DNA of 64,000 bases from Flagellimonas amphidinii (lineage in GTDB: Bacteria; Bacteroidota; Bacteroidia; Flavobacteriales; Flavobacteriaceae), in NCBI RefSeq assembly GCF_013090115.1, contig NZ_JABFNN010000027.1:186001-250000 (forward strand), given 5' to 3'. This document shows, piece by piece, positions 1 through 8,478 of the stretch. A program made the position numbers and the translations under genes. The notes under the pieces were generated by a model. It was not told the origin of the DNA, made no database searches, and saw only the letters and a program-made list of their open reading frames with translations. The first letter of the stretch is position 1; the number at the start of each line of letters is the position of its first letter.

Positions 1-8
1 GTTGGTAG

Positions 9-521
9 TTATTCCACTTTAATAAAAATCTGTGTAAAATAAGGTCTGTCATCCTTATCAAGTTGAACACTCAAGGTGGTATGACTATAGTTTCCTTCCA
101 ATGCTTCTTTATGGGAAGCGCTATTAAGCCAACCTTCCAGGGTTTTTTCAGCTGAGGTATAATAGCGGGCCACATTTTCACTCACGGCAACGGCTGTAGT
201 CTCTTCTGCAATTTTGGTAGCTCTTGCATTGAAATTATCATGACTCAGTTCATTTTTAGAAATCATGTAATTGTTGTGTTCTTCAGCATATTTGTAAGAG
301 GACGGACTATCTTCTAAAACTGGTAGCCCCTTGGTTGACCTATGGTCATTCACCAAGTCCAATAGTTCTTTTTCCAAAGCTTCTGAATCAACAACTATTT
401 TTTCATTTCCCAATAAGGCTTCATTAAATTCATTTTCCTCTTCTGAAACTGAGGGGGTGCTACACATGCTTGCCAGTGCTACCAGCGCAACAATAAAAAT
501 TGCTCCAAATAACTTTTTCAT
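9..521 (-). CDS. CAP/SCP-domain exported protein
   Basis: A 170-residue protein of the CAP (SCP/PR1) superfamily, likely exported. The start is the ATG at 521, because it opens a clean signal peptide (MKKLFGAIFIVALVALASMC); an upstream in-frame start adds 11 unlikely residues. The Cys after LASM is not a good lipobox because Met sits at -1, so type I cleavage is as likely as lipidation. CAP features visible are the helix with HNNYM, the SENVA motif and the late GWLNSASHKE segment. Bacterial CAP proteins are common but their biochemical role is mostly unknown. It lies downstream of cvpA on the same strand, separated by 187 bases with no other gene seen. Confidence 0.85.
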   Translation of the reverse strand: MKKLFGAIFIVALVALASMCSTPSVSEEENEFNEALLGNEKIVVDSEALEKELLDLVNDHRSTKGLPVLEDSPSSYKYAEEHNNYMISKNELSHDNFNARATKIAEETTAVAVSENVARYYTSAEKTLEGWLNSASHKEALEGNYSHTTLSVQLDKDDRPYFTQIFIKVE

Positions 522-708
522 TTTCGGGGGTAATTGTGGGACCGGTTCTAGCAATCCCTATGTTCTCGTTGGCTAAACTAGGGTCAGGCTATATGAATGC
601 CATAAAAATTCCATAGGATGGCTTTTTCTAACGGTAAAATGCAGGATTGTAATATGTTAACCTTTTTTCTAGAAAAACAGATGCCTTTTGTCGATAAAAA
701 GGAACGTT

Positions 709-1233
709 TTATATTATTTGAGAATTTTCCGTTTCTGGTGGATCCTGTTCTTTTTTTTCAAGAACAAAGGAAAAGACAAATGCCCCTATTTCCTTTACAG
801 GTTCATAGAAAATAGATTCTTTTTTAGTCTCTTCGTTAATGAAGTTAAACGAAGAATTGAGCCTGTCAAAAAAGATGAGCAAGGCCCCTAGTATTATGGC
901 AACCTTGAGTGCACCAAAGATGCCGCCGGCAATTTTATTCAGAAGACCTAACATGGCAAAATCAGCAATCTTTGTTAAAAATTTACCCGCAAAATGGACA
1001 ATCAAAACAATAGCAAAAAAAGTAATCAAAAAAGCGGTGATTTTGATGTACTGTTGTCCCCAATTCATGTTTTCGGACAAATAGTCTGCAGTGATATAGG
1101 AAAAATGGATGGCCCCATAAATTCCTGCAATCAAAGCCACTAAGGACGCAATTTCCACAAAGAGGCCGTTTTTTAGACCTTTAAACAAGCCCCAGACCAA
1201 TAGAATCCCAATAACAATATCCAAGAAACTCAT
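709..1233 (-). CDS. CvpA family membrane protein
   Basis: A 174-residue inner-membrane protein resembling colicin V production protein CvpA. It begins MSFLDIVIGILLVWG, and hydrophobic segments near residues 3-20, 28-45, 62-85 and 105-125 match the four-helix CvpA pattern. The C-terminal tail is polar (LEKKEQDPPETENS). I chose the ATG at 1233 because translation above it is not hydrophobic and would run into the divergent promoter region of the next gene. The family is linked to envelope homeostasis, but the molecular function is unsettled. It is divergent from the 118-residue gene at 1295. Confidence 0.85.
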   Translation of the reverse strand: MSFLDIVIGILLVWGLFKGLKNGLFVEIASLVALIAGIYGAIHFSYITADYLSENMNWGQQYIKITAFLITFFAIVLIVHFAGKFLTKIADFAMLGLLNKIAGGIFGALKVAIILGALLIFFDRLNSSFNFINEETKKESIFYEPVKEIGAFVFSFVLEKKEQDPPETENSQII

Positions 1234-1268
1234 AAATGCGCTTTCAACAAATATAGGATATTGATTTG

Positions 1269-1276
1269 TACCTTTG
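1269..1276 (+). promoter_or_regulatory. Putative -7 promoter element (TACCTTTG)
   Basis: TACCTTTG matches the Bacteroidota -7 consensus TAnnTTTG. It lies 18 bases before the ATG at 1295, which argues against the upstream in-frame TTG at 1274. No convincing -33 TTG is present, so this is a moderate call. Confidence 0.5.
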
Positions 1277-1294
1277 GATCTCTTAAAAACGCCA

Positions 1295-1651
1295 ATGGCT
1301 AGAGACGAAATATTACGCGAAAGATGGGAGGTTTTGGTGGCCAAATTGTCTGAACAATTTTCAGATGGTGACCCCTTGGAAATGGATGGAATTATTTATT
1401 TGGTCGGAGTGCAGGAATTGGGCGATTTTCAAAGGACCTTTAAAAAAGATGAGAAGGTCAACCTGATGCATATTGCCATTTGCCGTTTGTTAGAGCCTTA
1501 TGGGTATTATGATTTTGACTTTTTTGATGACGATGGATGGCCACATTATGCCATAAAAGAAGAGCTTCCACCATTAAAAGCAGGTGAACAAACTATTTTA
1601 ATGAAAGAGGCTTTGGTCAATTATTTTTTGGAGAAAGAATATATTAACTAA
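1295..1651 (+). CDS. Conserved hypothetical protein (118 aa)
   Basis: A soluble 118-residue protein with no recognised domain. It starts MARDEILRERWEV, contains an acidic aromatic patch (YDFDFFDDDGWPHY, about residues 77-90) and has no signal peptide or membrane segment. The start at 1295 is favoured by a TAnnTTTG element just upstream. The stop codon abuts the ATG of the next gene, and glpD follows 26 bases after that one, so the three probably form an operon. I do not recognise a function. Confidence 0.7.
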   Translation: MARDEILRERWEVLVAKLSEQFSDGDPLEMDGIIYLVGVQELGDFQRTFKKDEKVNLMHIAICRLLEPYGYYDFDFFDDDGWPHYAIKEELPPLKAGEQTILMKEALVNYFLEKEYIN

Positions 1652-1960
1652 ATGGAACTAGAACAGCCCTATTACGCCGTAATTTTTACCAGTAAACGTA
1701 CAGATGGGGATAATGGTTATGCTGAAATGGCACAGGAAATGGTTGAACTTGCCAAACAACAATCGGGCTTTTTGGATGTTGAAAGTGCAAGGGATGGAGT
1801 TGGGATAACAATTAGTTATTGGAAAAACCTTGAAGCTATTGCCGACTGGAAATCGCATGTAGACCATAAAGTTGCGCAAAGAAGGGGAATACGGGAATGG
1901 TATTCATGGTACAAAGTCAGAATTTGCAAAGTGGAGCGTGAATATGAGTTTGGCCAATAG
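1652..1960 (+). CDS. Antibiotic biosynthesis monooxygenase (ABM)-like protein
   Basis: A 102-residue protein with the fold signature of small ABM-type dimeric alpha/beta barrel proteins. It has an initial strand (YYAVIFTSKR), a helix with EMAQEMVELAKQQSGFL, the strand GVGITISYWKNLEAI and a terminal WYSWYKVRICKVE segment. Family members are small cofactorless monooxygenases or stress proteins. Substrate cannot be inferred. The ATG follows the TAA of the upstream gene with no gap, indicating co-transcription and probably coupled translation, with glpD 26 bases downstream. Confidence 0.75.
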   Translation: MELEQPYYAVIFTSKRTDGDNGYAEMAQEMVELAKQQSGFLDVESARDGVGITISYWKNLEAIADWKSHVDHKVAQRRGIREWYSWYKVRICKVEREYEFGQ

Positions 1961-1986
1961 TTTTAGTCCATATACAATTGTGTGAT

Positions 1987-3654
1987 ATGAAAGAGACCAT
2001 TAGATTTTCAAATCTGGACAGGAAGGAAATACTTCAAGCCATTACTAAAGAGACTTTTGATCTTTTGGTTATTGGAGGTGGTATCACCGGAGGTGGAATT
2101 GCTTTGGATGCAGCGTCCAGAGGATTGAAAGTGCTATTATTGGAGAAAGGCGATTTTGCTTCGGGCACGAGTAGTAAATCCACCAAGTTGATACATGGAG
2201 GCCTTCGATATTTAAAGCAATTTGATTTTTGGTTGGTGAAGGAGGTGGGCTCAGAACGCGCTATTGTGCATAAACTGGCTCCACATTTGGTTTTGCCCGA
2301 AAAAATGCTTCTACCCTTGATTGAAGGAGGCTCTTATGGAAAATGGTTGACATCCATCGGCCTAAAAGTGTATGATATTTTGGCCCAAGTGACAGGAGAT
2401 GACAAACGGCAAATGCTTGAAAAGAAAGAGGCTTTAAAACTGGAACCGCTGTTGCCCAAAAAGATTTTGAATGGTGCAGGGTATTATGCCGAATACCGGA
2501 CAGATGACGCCCGTTTGACCATAGAAAACATTAAAACAAGTTTAGGTTTTGGGGCGAAGGCCCTTAATTATGCCAAGGTCACTGATTTCATTTACGAAAA
2601 TGGAAAAGTAACAGGGGCCAAGGTAAGCGATGAAATTTCAGGAGAAGAATTTCAAATAAGATCAAAGTATGTAATTAGTGCTGCGGGACCTTGGGTAGAT
2701 GAGCTTCGGATTGTGAATAAATCTAAAAAGGGGAAACGACTTCATTTGACCAAAGGAGTGCATTTGGTTTTTCCGAAGGAAAAATTACCCGTAAAACAGT
2801 CCGTATATTTTGATATTCCAGATGGTAGGATGATGTTTGCCATCCCTCGTGGCAAGGTTACTTATGTAGGCACTACCGATACCAATTTCAATTTGGACAA
2901 AGACCAAGTGACCACAGATATTGCCGATGCCATTTATTTAATTTCAGCAGTGAACAATATGTTCCCGGAGATTAATTTGGAATTGGACGATATTATTTCT
3001 TCATGGGCTGGATTACGTCCTTTGATTCATGAAGAAGGGAAATCTGCTTCGGAACTTTCCAGAAAGGATGAAATTTTTACTTCAGATACAGGATTGGTCA
3101 GCATTGCAGGTGGAAAATTAACAGGATACCGTAAAATGGCAGAGCGTGTGGTGAATAGAATAACCAAACAAATGGAAGAGGATGAGGGGATAAAAACCGA
3201 ACCTTGTACTACGGATCAGATTCCTCTGTGCGGTAATGATTTCAAAAAGTCAAAACATGTAAAAAAATACATTGCTGAGGTTTTTGACCGAATTAAAGTT
3301 GATGGACTGACAGATTATGATGCTTGGTACTTGGTCACTACTTATGGGAAACAGACAGAACAGGTTTTGGATGAGTATGATTCATTGAAAAACAAAGATG
3401 TTTATCTACGGTTATTACGTGCAGAACTACGATTTGCGATTCAGTATGAAATGGTAACCAACCCCATGGACTTTTTCATTAGAAGAACGGGCCGGTTGTA
3501 TTTTGATATTGGTAGTGTTCGTCAATATTATGAAGCATTGCTCAAAGACTTTAAGGAAATCTTTGATAACGATCAACAACAGCTGAACCAATGGAAACAA
3601 GCCATGGAGCAGGAATTGGAAGTCCATTCCAACTTCTCTTTACATAGAGATTAA
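1987..3654 (+). CDS. glpD: FAD-dependent glycerol-3-phosphate dehydrogenase
   Basis: A 555-residue respiratory glycerol-3-phosphate dehydrogenase, which oxidises sn-glycerol 3-phosphate to dihydroxyacetone phosphate and passes electrons to the quinone pool. The N-terminal Rossmann motif (VIGGGITGGGIALDAASRG) is followed by the family signature around GTSSKSTKLIHGGLRYL. A C-terminal DAO_C-like helical domain occupies roughly residues 400-520. Length fits bacterial GlpD. The ATG at 1987 is preferred over the TTG at 1978. Its stop codon interlocks with that of convergent gpsA, which runs the opposite reaction. No glpF or glpK is present in the window. Confidence 0.95.
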   Translation: MKETIRFSNLDRKEILQAITKETFDLLVIGGGITGGGIALDAASRGLKVLLLEKGDFASGTSSKSTKLIHGGLRYLKQFDFWLVKEVGSERAIVHKLAPHLVLPEKMLLPLIEGGSYGKWLTSIGLKVYDILAQVTGDDKRQMLEKKEALKLEPLLPKKILNGAGYYAEYRTDDARLTIENIKTSLGFGAKALNYAKVTDFIYENGKVTGAKVSDEISGEEFQIRSKYVISAAGPWVDELRIVNKSKKGKRLHLTKGVHLVFPKEKLPVKQSVYFDIPDGRMMFAIPRGKVTYVGTTDTNFNLDKDQVTTDIADAIYLISAVNNMFPEINLELDDIISSWAGLRPLIHEEGKSASELSRKDEIFTSDTGLVSIAGGKLTGYRKMAERVVNRITKQMEEDEGIKTEPCTTDQIPLCGNDFKKSKHVKKYIAEVFDRIKVDGLTDYDAWYLVTTYGKQTEQVLDEYDSLKNKDVYLRLLRAELRFAIQYEMVTNPMDFFIRRTGRLYFDIGSVRQYYEALLKDFKEIFDNDQQQLNQWKQAMEQELEVHSNFSLHRD

Positions 3655-4652
3655 TCCAACTTTTCGGTAAGTTTGGCAAACACCTTTTTAGGGCTTTTCT
3701 CTTTGTATAGGATATCGTAGACTGCGTTGATGATGGGGGTTTTGGATTTCTTTTCCAATTTATCCATCAAAAGATGGGCACTTTTAGTAGCATAATAACC
3801 TTCGGCGACCATATTCATTTCCATCATGGCACTTTTTACGGTGTATCCCTTGCCAATCATATTACCCAACATTCGGTTTCTACTGAACACGGAATAGGAG
3901 GTCACCAACAAATCCCCTAGATAAGCCGAGTTATTGATATTGCGTTTCATTTTATAGACCCTATCAATAAATCGTTTCATCTCGCGAATGGCATTGCTCA
4001 TCAATACGCTTTGAAAATTGTCCCCGTATCCAAGGCCGTGTGCAATCCCTGAAGCCATGGCGTAAATGTTCTTCAACATCGCAGCATATTCGGTTCCAAT
4101 AATGTCATCTGAAATTTTGGTGCGGATATAGGAACTTTTCAATACATCAGCCACCCATTGGGCCTTTGCTTCATCTGCACAAGCTATGGTAAGATAAGAA
4201 AGACGTTCCAAAGCTACCTCTTCAGCGTGACAAGGCCCCGTGATGACTCCAATGTTTTCAAATGGAATTTCATATTGATCATGGAAATGTTCCCCCACAA
4301 TTTCACCACTTTCAGGTACAATTCCCTTAATGGCAGAAAAAACAATTTTCTCTTTGAGAGAAACACGTAGGTTTTTTAGTTCCTGTTCCACAAAAGCGGA
4401 CGGGATGGCAAAAATGAGCACATCTGAAGCATCAATAACTTCATTGATGTCATGGCTAAGGGTCAGTTTTTCCAAATCAAACTCTACAGAGCTCAAATAA
4501 TTGGGATTATGCCCTTCTTTTGTGATGTGCCTTATGGCAGATTCGTTCCGCATGTACCAGCCGATATTATCCAAATTTTCAGATAACATTTTTACGATGG
4601 CAGTTCCCCAACTTCCACCACCAAAAACTCCAAAACGTAGTTTGTTCTCCAT
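3651..4652 (-). CDS. gpsA: NAD(P)-dependent glycerol-3-phosphate dehydrogenase
   Basis: A 333-residue cytosolic enzyme that reduces dihydroxyacetone phosphate to sn-glycerol 3-phosphate for phospholipid synthesis. The dinucleotide-binding motif GVFGGGSWGTAIVKML opens the protein. The central GPCHAEEVA and TEYAAMLKNIYAMASGI segments carry the conserved Lys of the family, and GDLLVTSYS is the usual substrate-domain motif. The start at 4652 (MENKLRF) leaves a short leader after the TAGCTTTG promoter-like element; an ATG at 4661 is also possible. It converges on glpD and shares a 4-base stop overlap with it. Confidence 0.95.
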   Translation of the reverse strand: MENKLRFGVFGGGSWGTAIVKMLSENLDNIGWYMRNESAIRHITKEGHNPNYLSSVEFDLEKLTLSHDINEVIDASDVLIFAIPSAFVEQELKNLRVSLKEKIVFSAIKGIVPESGEIVGEHFHDQYEIPFENIGVITGPCHAEEVALERLSYLTIACADEAKAQWVADVLKSSYIRTKISDDIIGTEYAAMLKNIYAMASGIAHGLGYGDNFQSVLMSNAIREMKRFIDRVYKMKRNINNSAYLGDLLVTSYSVFSRNRMLGNMIGKGYTVKSAMMEMNMVAEGYYATKSAHLLMDKLEKKSKTPIINAVYDILYKEKSPKKVFAKLTEKLD

Positions 4653-4669
4653 TCCCAACATTTAGCAGG

Positions 4670-4677
4670 CAAAGCTA
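4670..4677 (-). promoter_or_regulatory. Putative -7 promoter element for gpsA (TAGCTTTG)
   Basis: On the minus strand TAGCTTTG matches TAnnTTTG and ends 17 bases before the preferred gpsA ATG at 4652. It would leave a leader of about 13 bases, or about 4 bases if the ATG at 4661 is used. Confidence 0.5.
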
Positions 4678-4776
4678 AAAAATATATTAAAGGGCACATT
4701 AATAACTGATTATCATAATGTTATGAATTTTGGCATGGTGCTTGGTTTATATAGGCTGAACCAAAACCTGTCGATT

Positions 4777-5694
4777 ATGAAAATTGGAAAATTACTATTT
4801 GGGATACTTTTTACTGGTCTTTTGGCCAGCTCTTGTTACACAGAAGTGGTCTTTGAAGATGATTTCTATGTGGAACCGCCTTATAATGCTGCTCTTACTT
4901 TGGAATCCTACGATTTGTGGTATGTGGACATCCATGAAACCCGTGGTAATGGAGAAGTCGCTTTTTTGCAGCATGCATTTACCATTTCATTTGATAGAGG
5001 TACCGTTTTAGCCAATAATAACTTGGTTGGTATCGGAAAAACCGGAAACGGTTTAGGGATTGATGTAGGTTCTTATGACATTCTTTTTGGAAGTGTTGAG
5101 ATTGATCATGATGTTGATGGCCTTTGGCTGTTGGATGTATATGAAATGAATAACCATACATTGGAACTGCGCGATCCGCAATCTAATACAACCTATGTTT
5201 TGAGAGGTTATCAGAGGAATAGCTTCGATTATGACATGATTTTCTATGACAATATTCACTATTTCTTGCAGGAATACGAAGCTTGGGAAAAAACCTATAC
5301 CAGTCAAGAAGGAGCTGTCAATGATTTTGATAATGAAAATTACCTACAGTTTTTATCCAATAATGATGGATTGTTCAGATCATCCATAGATGCGTCCGGG
5401 ACATCTCTAATAAATCTGCAGTGGGACTATGAGGGAGATTATGCCGTGTATGATGTGGCCAATGATGATACGCTTAAAACTTTAACATTGGATTACGATT
5501 TCTTGGGCAATGATTATTTTGAACTATACGTTATTAATGATAGTACCATTGAGTTGTACCACGTAGCTAGCGGAACAGTCTATGAGTTTACCGGAAGAGG
5601 ATATATGCAGTATTTAAAAACCGGTAGTTCAGGCAAGGCAAGAACAAAAGTTAAAAATGCTACTATGAACGTTGCCAGACAACGAAAAATGTAA
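4777..5694 (+). CDS. Hypothetical lipoprotein (305 aa)
   Basis: A 305-residue probable lipoprotein of unknown function. It starts MKIGKLLFGILFTGLLASSC, with a good lipobox and Cys20. The mature protein is acidic and rich in Tyr and Asp, with alternating short strands (for example YDLWYVDIHETRGNG and LQWDYEGDYAVYDV), suggesting a beta-rich periplasmic or surface protein. The C-terminus is basic (GSSGKARTKVKNATMNVARQ), which is unlike the rest. The ATG at 4777 is chosen because the upstream in-frame ATG precedes a non-signal stretch. A hairpin terminator follows about 55 bases downstream. Confidence 0.75.
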   Translation: MKIGKLLFGILFTGLLASSCYTEVVFEDDFYVEPPYNAALTLESYDLWYVDIHETRGNGEVAFLQHAFTISFDRGTVLANNNLVGIGKTGNGLGIDVGSYDILFGSVEIDHDVDGLWLLDVYEMNNHTLELRDPQSNTTYVLRGYQRNSFDYDMIFYDNIHYFLQEYEAWEKTYTSQEGAVNDFDNENYLQFLSNNDGLFRSSIDASGTSLINLQWDYEGDYAVYDVANDDTLKTLTLDYDFLGNDYFELYVINDSTIELYHVASGTVYEFTGRGYMQYLKTGSSGKARTKVKNATMNVARQRKM

Positions 5695-5730
5695 GGAATA
5701 AAAATAGTGTTCGACTATATATACAAGTTT

Positions 5731-5747
5731 TTTGGTTGGTTATTTAG
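5731..5747 (+). repeat. 17-mer shared with 34235-34251, before a terminator
   Basis: TTTGGTTGGTTATTTAG occurs here and, without a mismatch, at 34235-34251. In both places a strong intrinsic terminator hairpin begins within 2-4 bases of its end. The surrounding sequence differs, so this is a conserved short element rather than a duplicated segment. It may be a binding or seed region of a small RNA or a 3' end. No open reading frame with a normal start covers it. Confidence 0.6.
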
Positions 5748-5750
5748 TTA

Positions 5751-5792
5751 AGAATCGCCCTAAACATCCTAGTTTAGGGCGGTTCTTTTTTT
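5751..5792 (+). terminator. Intrinsic terminator
   Basis: AGAATCGCCCTAAAC pairs with GTTTAGGGCGGTTCT across a 6-base loop and is followed by a T run. It is one of the strongest hairpins in the window and ends the transcript containing the lipoprotein gene and/or the 5731 motif. Confidence 0.9.
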
Positions 5793-5932
5793 ACGCCATT
5801 AATTTAGACTGAAAAAGGATGCTTCCCTATTCATTTTTTTCGGTAAAACCTTGAAACATTGGCAGTAATGTCACAAACCATTGCCATATCCTCAATTCTT
5901 TTTGGGAATAGTGCTAAACTGATGATTAGTGT

Positions 5933-5940
5933 TATTTTTG
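5933..5940 (+). promoter_or_regulatory. Putative -7 promoter element for sulP (TATTTTTG)
   Basis: TATTTTTG fits TAnnTTTG and ends 18 bases before the ATG at 5959. It excludes the in-frame GTG at 5929 as the start. A TTTG at 5901-5904 is too far away to be a standard -33 element. Confidence 0.55.
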
Positions 5941-5958
5941 CCTCCTTATAATCGGAAG

Positions 5959-7500
5959 ATGAAAAAATACCTTAATCTTTTTGATTTCTCTCAGAAAGTA
6001 AACTACCGTACAGAAGTCTTATCTGGATTAACCGTGGCTCTTGCTTTAGTGCCAGAAGCCATTGCTTTTGCCCTAATAGCTGGATTATCCCCCTTAACAG
6101 GATTGTATGCCGCTTTTGTTATGGGCTTGGTAACATCCATTTTGGGAGGTAGGCCCGGAATGATTTCTGGTGCAACCGGTGCTGTTGCTGTGGTAATTGT
6201 AAACTTGGCCAAGGATTTTGGAGTTGAGTATGTTTTTGCTACGGTAATTTTGGCAGGACTGCTTCAAATGGCTGCGGGGTTTCTAAGATTGGGAAAATTG
6301 ATGCGTTTGGTTCCCCACCCCGTAATCTTCGGATTTGTAAATGGATTGGCCATTATTATTTTCATGTCCCAACTAGATCAATTCAAAACAGTCGATGGAT
6401 CTTGGCTGAGCGGAACTACGCTTTATGTTTTTTTGGGATTGGTGCTTCTGACCATGTTGATTATTTGGGGTCTTCCTAAATTGAGCAAAGTAGTACCGGC
6501 GTCTTTAATGGCCATACTCTTGATTTTTGGCATTGTTTTTTTCTTCGGAATTGATACCAGAACCATTGGAGATATTGCTTCCATTGAAGGAACATTTCCA
6601 CCTTTCCATATTCCCGATTTGCCTTTCAATTTGGAAACTTTGAAAATTATATTCCCCTATGCGGCCATTGTTGCTGGTGTTGGACTTATTGAAAGTCTGC
6701 TCACCCTAAACATCGTGGATGAAATTACTGAGACGCGCGGGAGAGGAAACAAAGAAGCGGTGGCACAAGGAACTGCAAATATCCTTTCTGGACTTTTCTC
6801 TGGAATGGGAGGTTGCGCAATGATTGGTCAAAGTTTGATAAATACTTCAAATGGAGCTAGAGCAAGATTATCTGGAATTGTGGCGGCCGTGATGTTGTTG
6901 GCATTTATCATGTTTGGCTCCAGCCTTATAGAAAAAGTCCCCATGGCAGCGCTCACAGGTTTGATGATTATGGTGGCTTTGGGAACTTTTGAATGGGCCA
7001 GCTTAAGAACCTTTAGAAGAATGCCAAAATCAGATGTTTTGGTAATGGTCTTAGTGACCTTGGTGACTGTTTTCTTACATAATTTAGCCTTGGCCGTTTT
7101 GGTAGGCGTTATCATTTCCGCATTGGTATTTGCCTGGGACAATGCAATTCGTATTAGAGCCAGAAAATATACCGATGAAGAGGGGGTAAAGCATTATGAA
7201 ATATATGGCCCATTGTTTTTTGGCAGTACCACTTTGTTCGCAGAGAAATTTGATGTGCAGAACGACCCCAATGATATCATTATTGATTTTGCTGAAAGTA
7301 GGGTGGTGGACATGTCAGCCATTGAAGCCGTGAGTAAAATCACAGAACGTTATAAAAAAGTGGGCAAAAAAGTACACCTAAAACACCTGAGCAAAGATTG
7401 TATACGCTTGCTCAAAAATGCTGATGACATCATTGAGGTGAATGTACTGGAAGACCCAACCTATAAAGTAGCGGTTGATAAAATTTGGCCTTATAAATAG
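5959..7500 (+). CDS. SulP-family anion transporter with STAS domain
   Basis: A 513-residue inner-membrane transporter of the SulP (SLC26) family, whose members carry sulfate, bicarbonate or other anions, often with Na+ or H+. The start is MKKYLNLFDFSQKVNYR. The first membrane region shows the family pattern ALALVPEAIAFALIAGLSPL and GGRPGMISGATGAVAVV; about ten to twelve hydrophobic helices run to roughly residue 395. The C-terminal STAS domain (about 400-505) contains DFAESRVVDMSAIEAVSK. Neighbours give no metabolic clue, so the substrate is open; bicarbonate and sulfate are both reasonable. It is apparently monocistronic, with its own promoter-like element. Confidence 0.9.
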   Translation: MKKYLNLFDFSQKVNYRTEVLSGLTVALALVPEAIAFALIAGLSPLTGLYAAFVMGLVTSILGGRPGMISGATGAVAVVIVNLAKDFGVEYVFATVILAGLLQMAAGFLRLGKLMRLVPHPVIFGFVNGLAIIIFMSQLDQFKTVDGSWLSGTTLYVFLGLVLLTMLIIWGLPKLSKVVPASLMAILLIFGIVFFFGIDTRTIGDIASIEGTFPPFHIPDLPFNLETLKIIFPYAAIVAGVGLIESLLTLNIVDEITETRGRGNKEAVAQGTANILSGLFSGMGGCAMIGQSLINTSNGARARLSGIVAAVMLLAFIMFGSSLIEKVPMAALTGLMIMVALGTFEWASLRTFRRMPKSDVLVMVLVTLVTVFLHNLALAVLVGVIISALVFAWDNAIRIRARKYTDEEGVKHYEIYGPLFFGSTTLFAEKFDVQNDPNDIIIDFAESRVVDMSAIEAVSKITERYKKVGKKVHLKHLSKDCIRLLKNADDIIEVNVLEDPTYKVAVDKIWPYK

Positions 7501-7510
7501 GGAGTCTGCT

Positions 7511-7789
7511 TCAATTAACAAAGAAGGAGTAAATTCCAAAACATAAGACAACTAAAACTACCAGAGCGAGGAGTGAAATTTTTATTTCATCAAGTCTATC
7601 TTTTTTGGCTTGCCTGATGATTTTATCTCGAATTTTCTTTTGCTCAAAAGGAGTAAGCTCTTTGAATTGTAGTTGTGTTTCATTCAAGTAACCATCGTAA
7701 GCTTCACGAATTTCTTTGAAACTCCGACGCTTTTTCAATAAAGCCCTATTGGCTTTGACCACTAACATTGGTTGGCTTGCTGAACCCAT
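7511..7789 (-). CDS. Small conserved membrane-anchored protein (92 aa)
   Basis: A 92-residue protein with a basic, charged N-terminal two thirds (ANRALLKKRRSFKE and PFEQKKIRDKIIRQ) and one C-terminal membrane helix (about residues 70-90, SLLALVVLVVLCFGIYSFF). This tail-anchored arrangement recurs in short flavobacterial proteins, some labelled riboflavin synthase subunit beta in databases, a name not supported by anything seen here. It converges on sulP with a 10-base gap. Function unknown. Confidence 0.7.
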   Translation of the reverse strand: MGSASQPMLVVKANRALLKKRRSFKEIREAYDGYLNETQLQFKELTPFEQKKIRDKIIRQAKKDRLDEIKISLLALVVLVVLCFGIYSFFVN

Positions 7790-7847
7790 TTTGTTCTACT
7801 TTAATTATGGGTTGCAAAAAATGGTATTTTGTTACAAAAGGCCTTTA

Positions 7848-8432
7848 CTAGGTTCTGATTTTGCCCATAAAAACATTCACCTTTGGGTTGATGGGGTTTT
7901 CAGTGATTCTACGCATCATCACTATTTGCCCCGTGTGGTAAATGCAATCAGAGAGCATGCCGTTGATTAAATTCCAATAGGGAAAAGGCGTTTGTTTGTC
8001 TCCATTTTGGAAAATCACCTCAAAACTTTCAAAATCTTCAGCCTTTTTGTTTTGCACAAGCTCACTGGCAGCCTTAAGATTTTCTAAGGTTCCTTTCCGA
8101 AGTTCTTCAAAAGAATAACCAGAAAAATCTGCTGGACGGATATTGGGAGTGGCGGTGGGTGCGTTCATGATCATTTCCGACATTCCATAAATATGTTGAA
8201 GTGTCTCCATCAAGGTTCTTGCTTCTTCAGTAGGCTTGTATTCCAAATCCTTTTGGGTTATACCTTCGGTGGCCCAATAATATCTAAACCCAAGACCGTC
8301 TATCATTCTAGCTGCAACATTGCCAGGGCTATAATCTTTTGGATAATCTGGAATTTCGTGATACGGAAGTTCTTGTGCCTGCATTTGAAAAAAAATTAAA
8401 ACAAAGGTGATGGTAAAAATGGTCTTATTCAT
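7848..8432 (-). CDS. Secreted DinB-like protein
   Basis: A 194-residue exported protein with an N-terminal signal peptide (MNKTIFTITFVLIFFQMQAQ). The mature part resembles the DinB/YfiT four-helix bundle. The first helix region contains MIDGLGFRYYWATEG, the middle has the METLQHIYGMSEMIM helix with a conserved-type His, and the last helix has CIYHTGQIVMMRR with a second His. DinB-fold proteins usually bind a divalent metal by three histidines; export of one is typical of Bacteroidota. Enzymatic role unknown. It follows the META-domain lipoprotein gene on the same strand at a 46-base gap. Confidence 0.8.
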   Translation of the reverse strand: MNKTIFTITFVLIFFQMQAQELPYHEIPDYPKDYSPGNVAARMIDGLGFRYYWATEGITQKDLEYKPTEEARTLMETLQHIYGMSEMIMNAPTATPNIRPADFSGYSFEELRKGTLENLKAASELVQNKKAEDFESFEVIFQNGDKQTPFPYWNLINGMLSDCIYHTGQIVMMRRITENPINPKVNVFMGKIRT

Positions 8433-8478
8433 GATGTGAGTATGTTATACGTGAGGATAGCATAATAATGCTCTATTG

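Noticed and set aside
5694..5747. Short peptide ending Trp-Leu-Val-Ile-stop in the shared 17-mer (also at 34251)
   Set aside because: Both copies share the C-terminal frame, but neither has an in-frame ATG or GTG upstream at a sensible distance. The neighbouring terminator fits an RNA element better.
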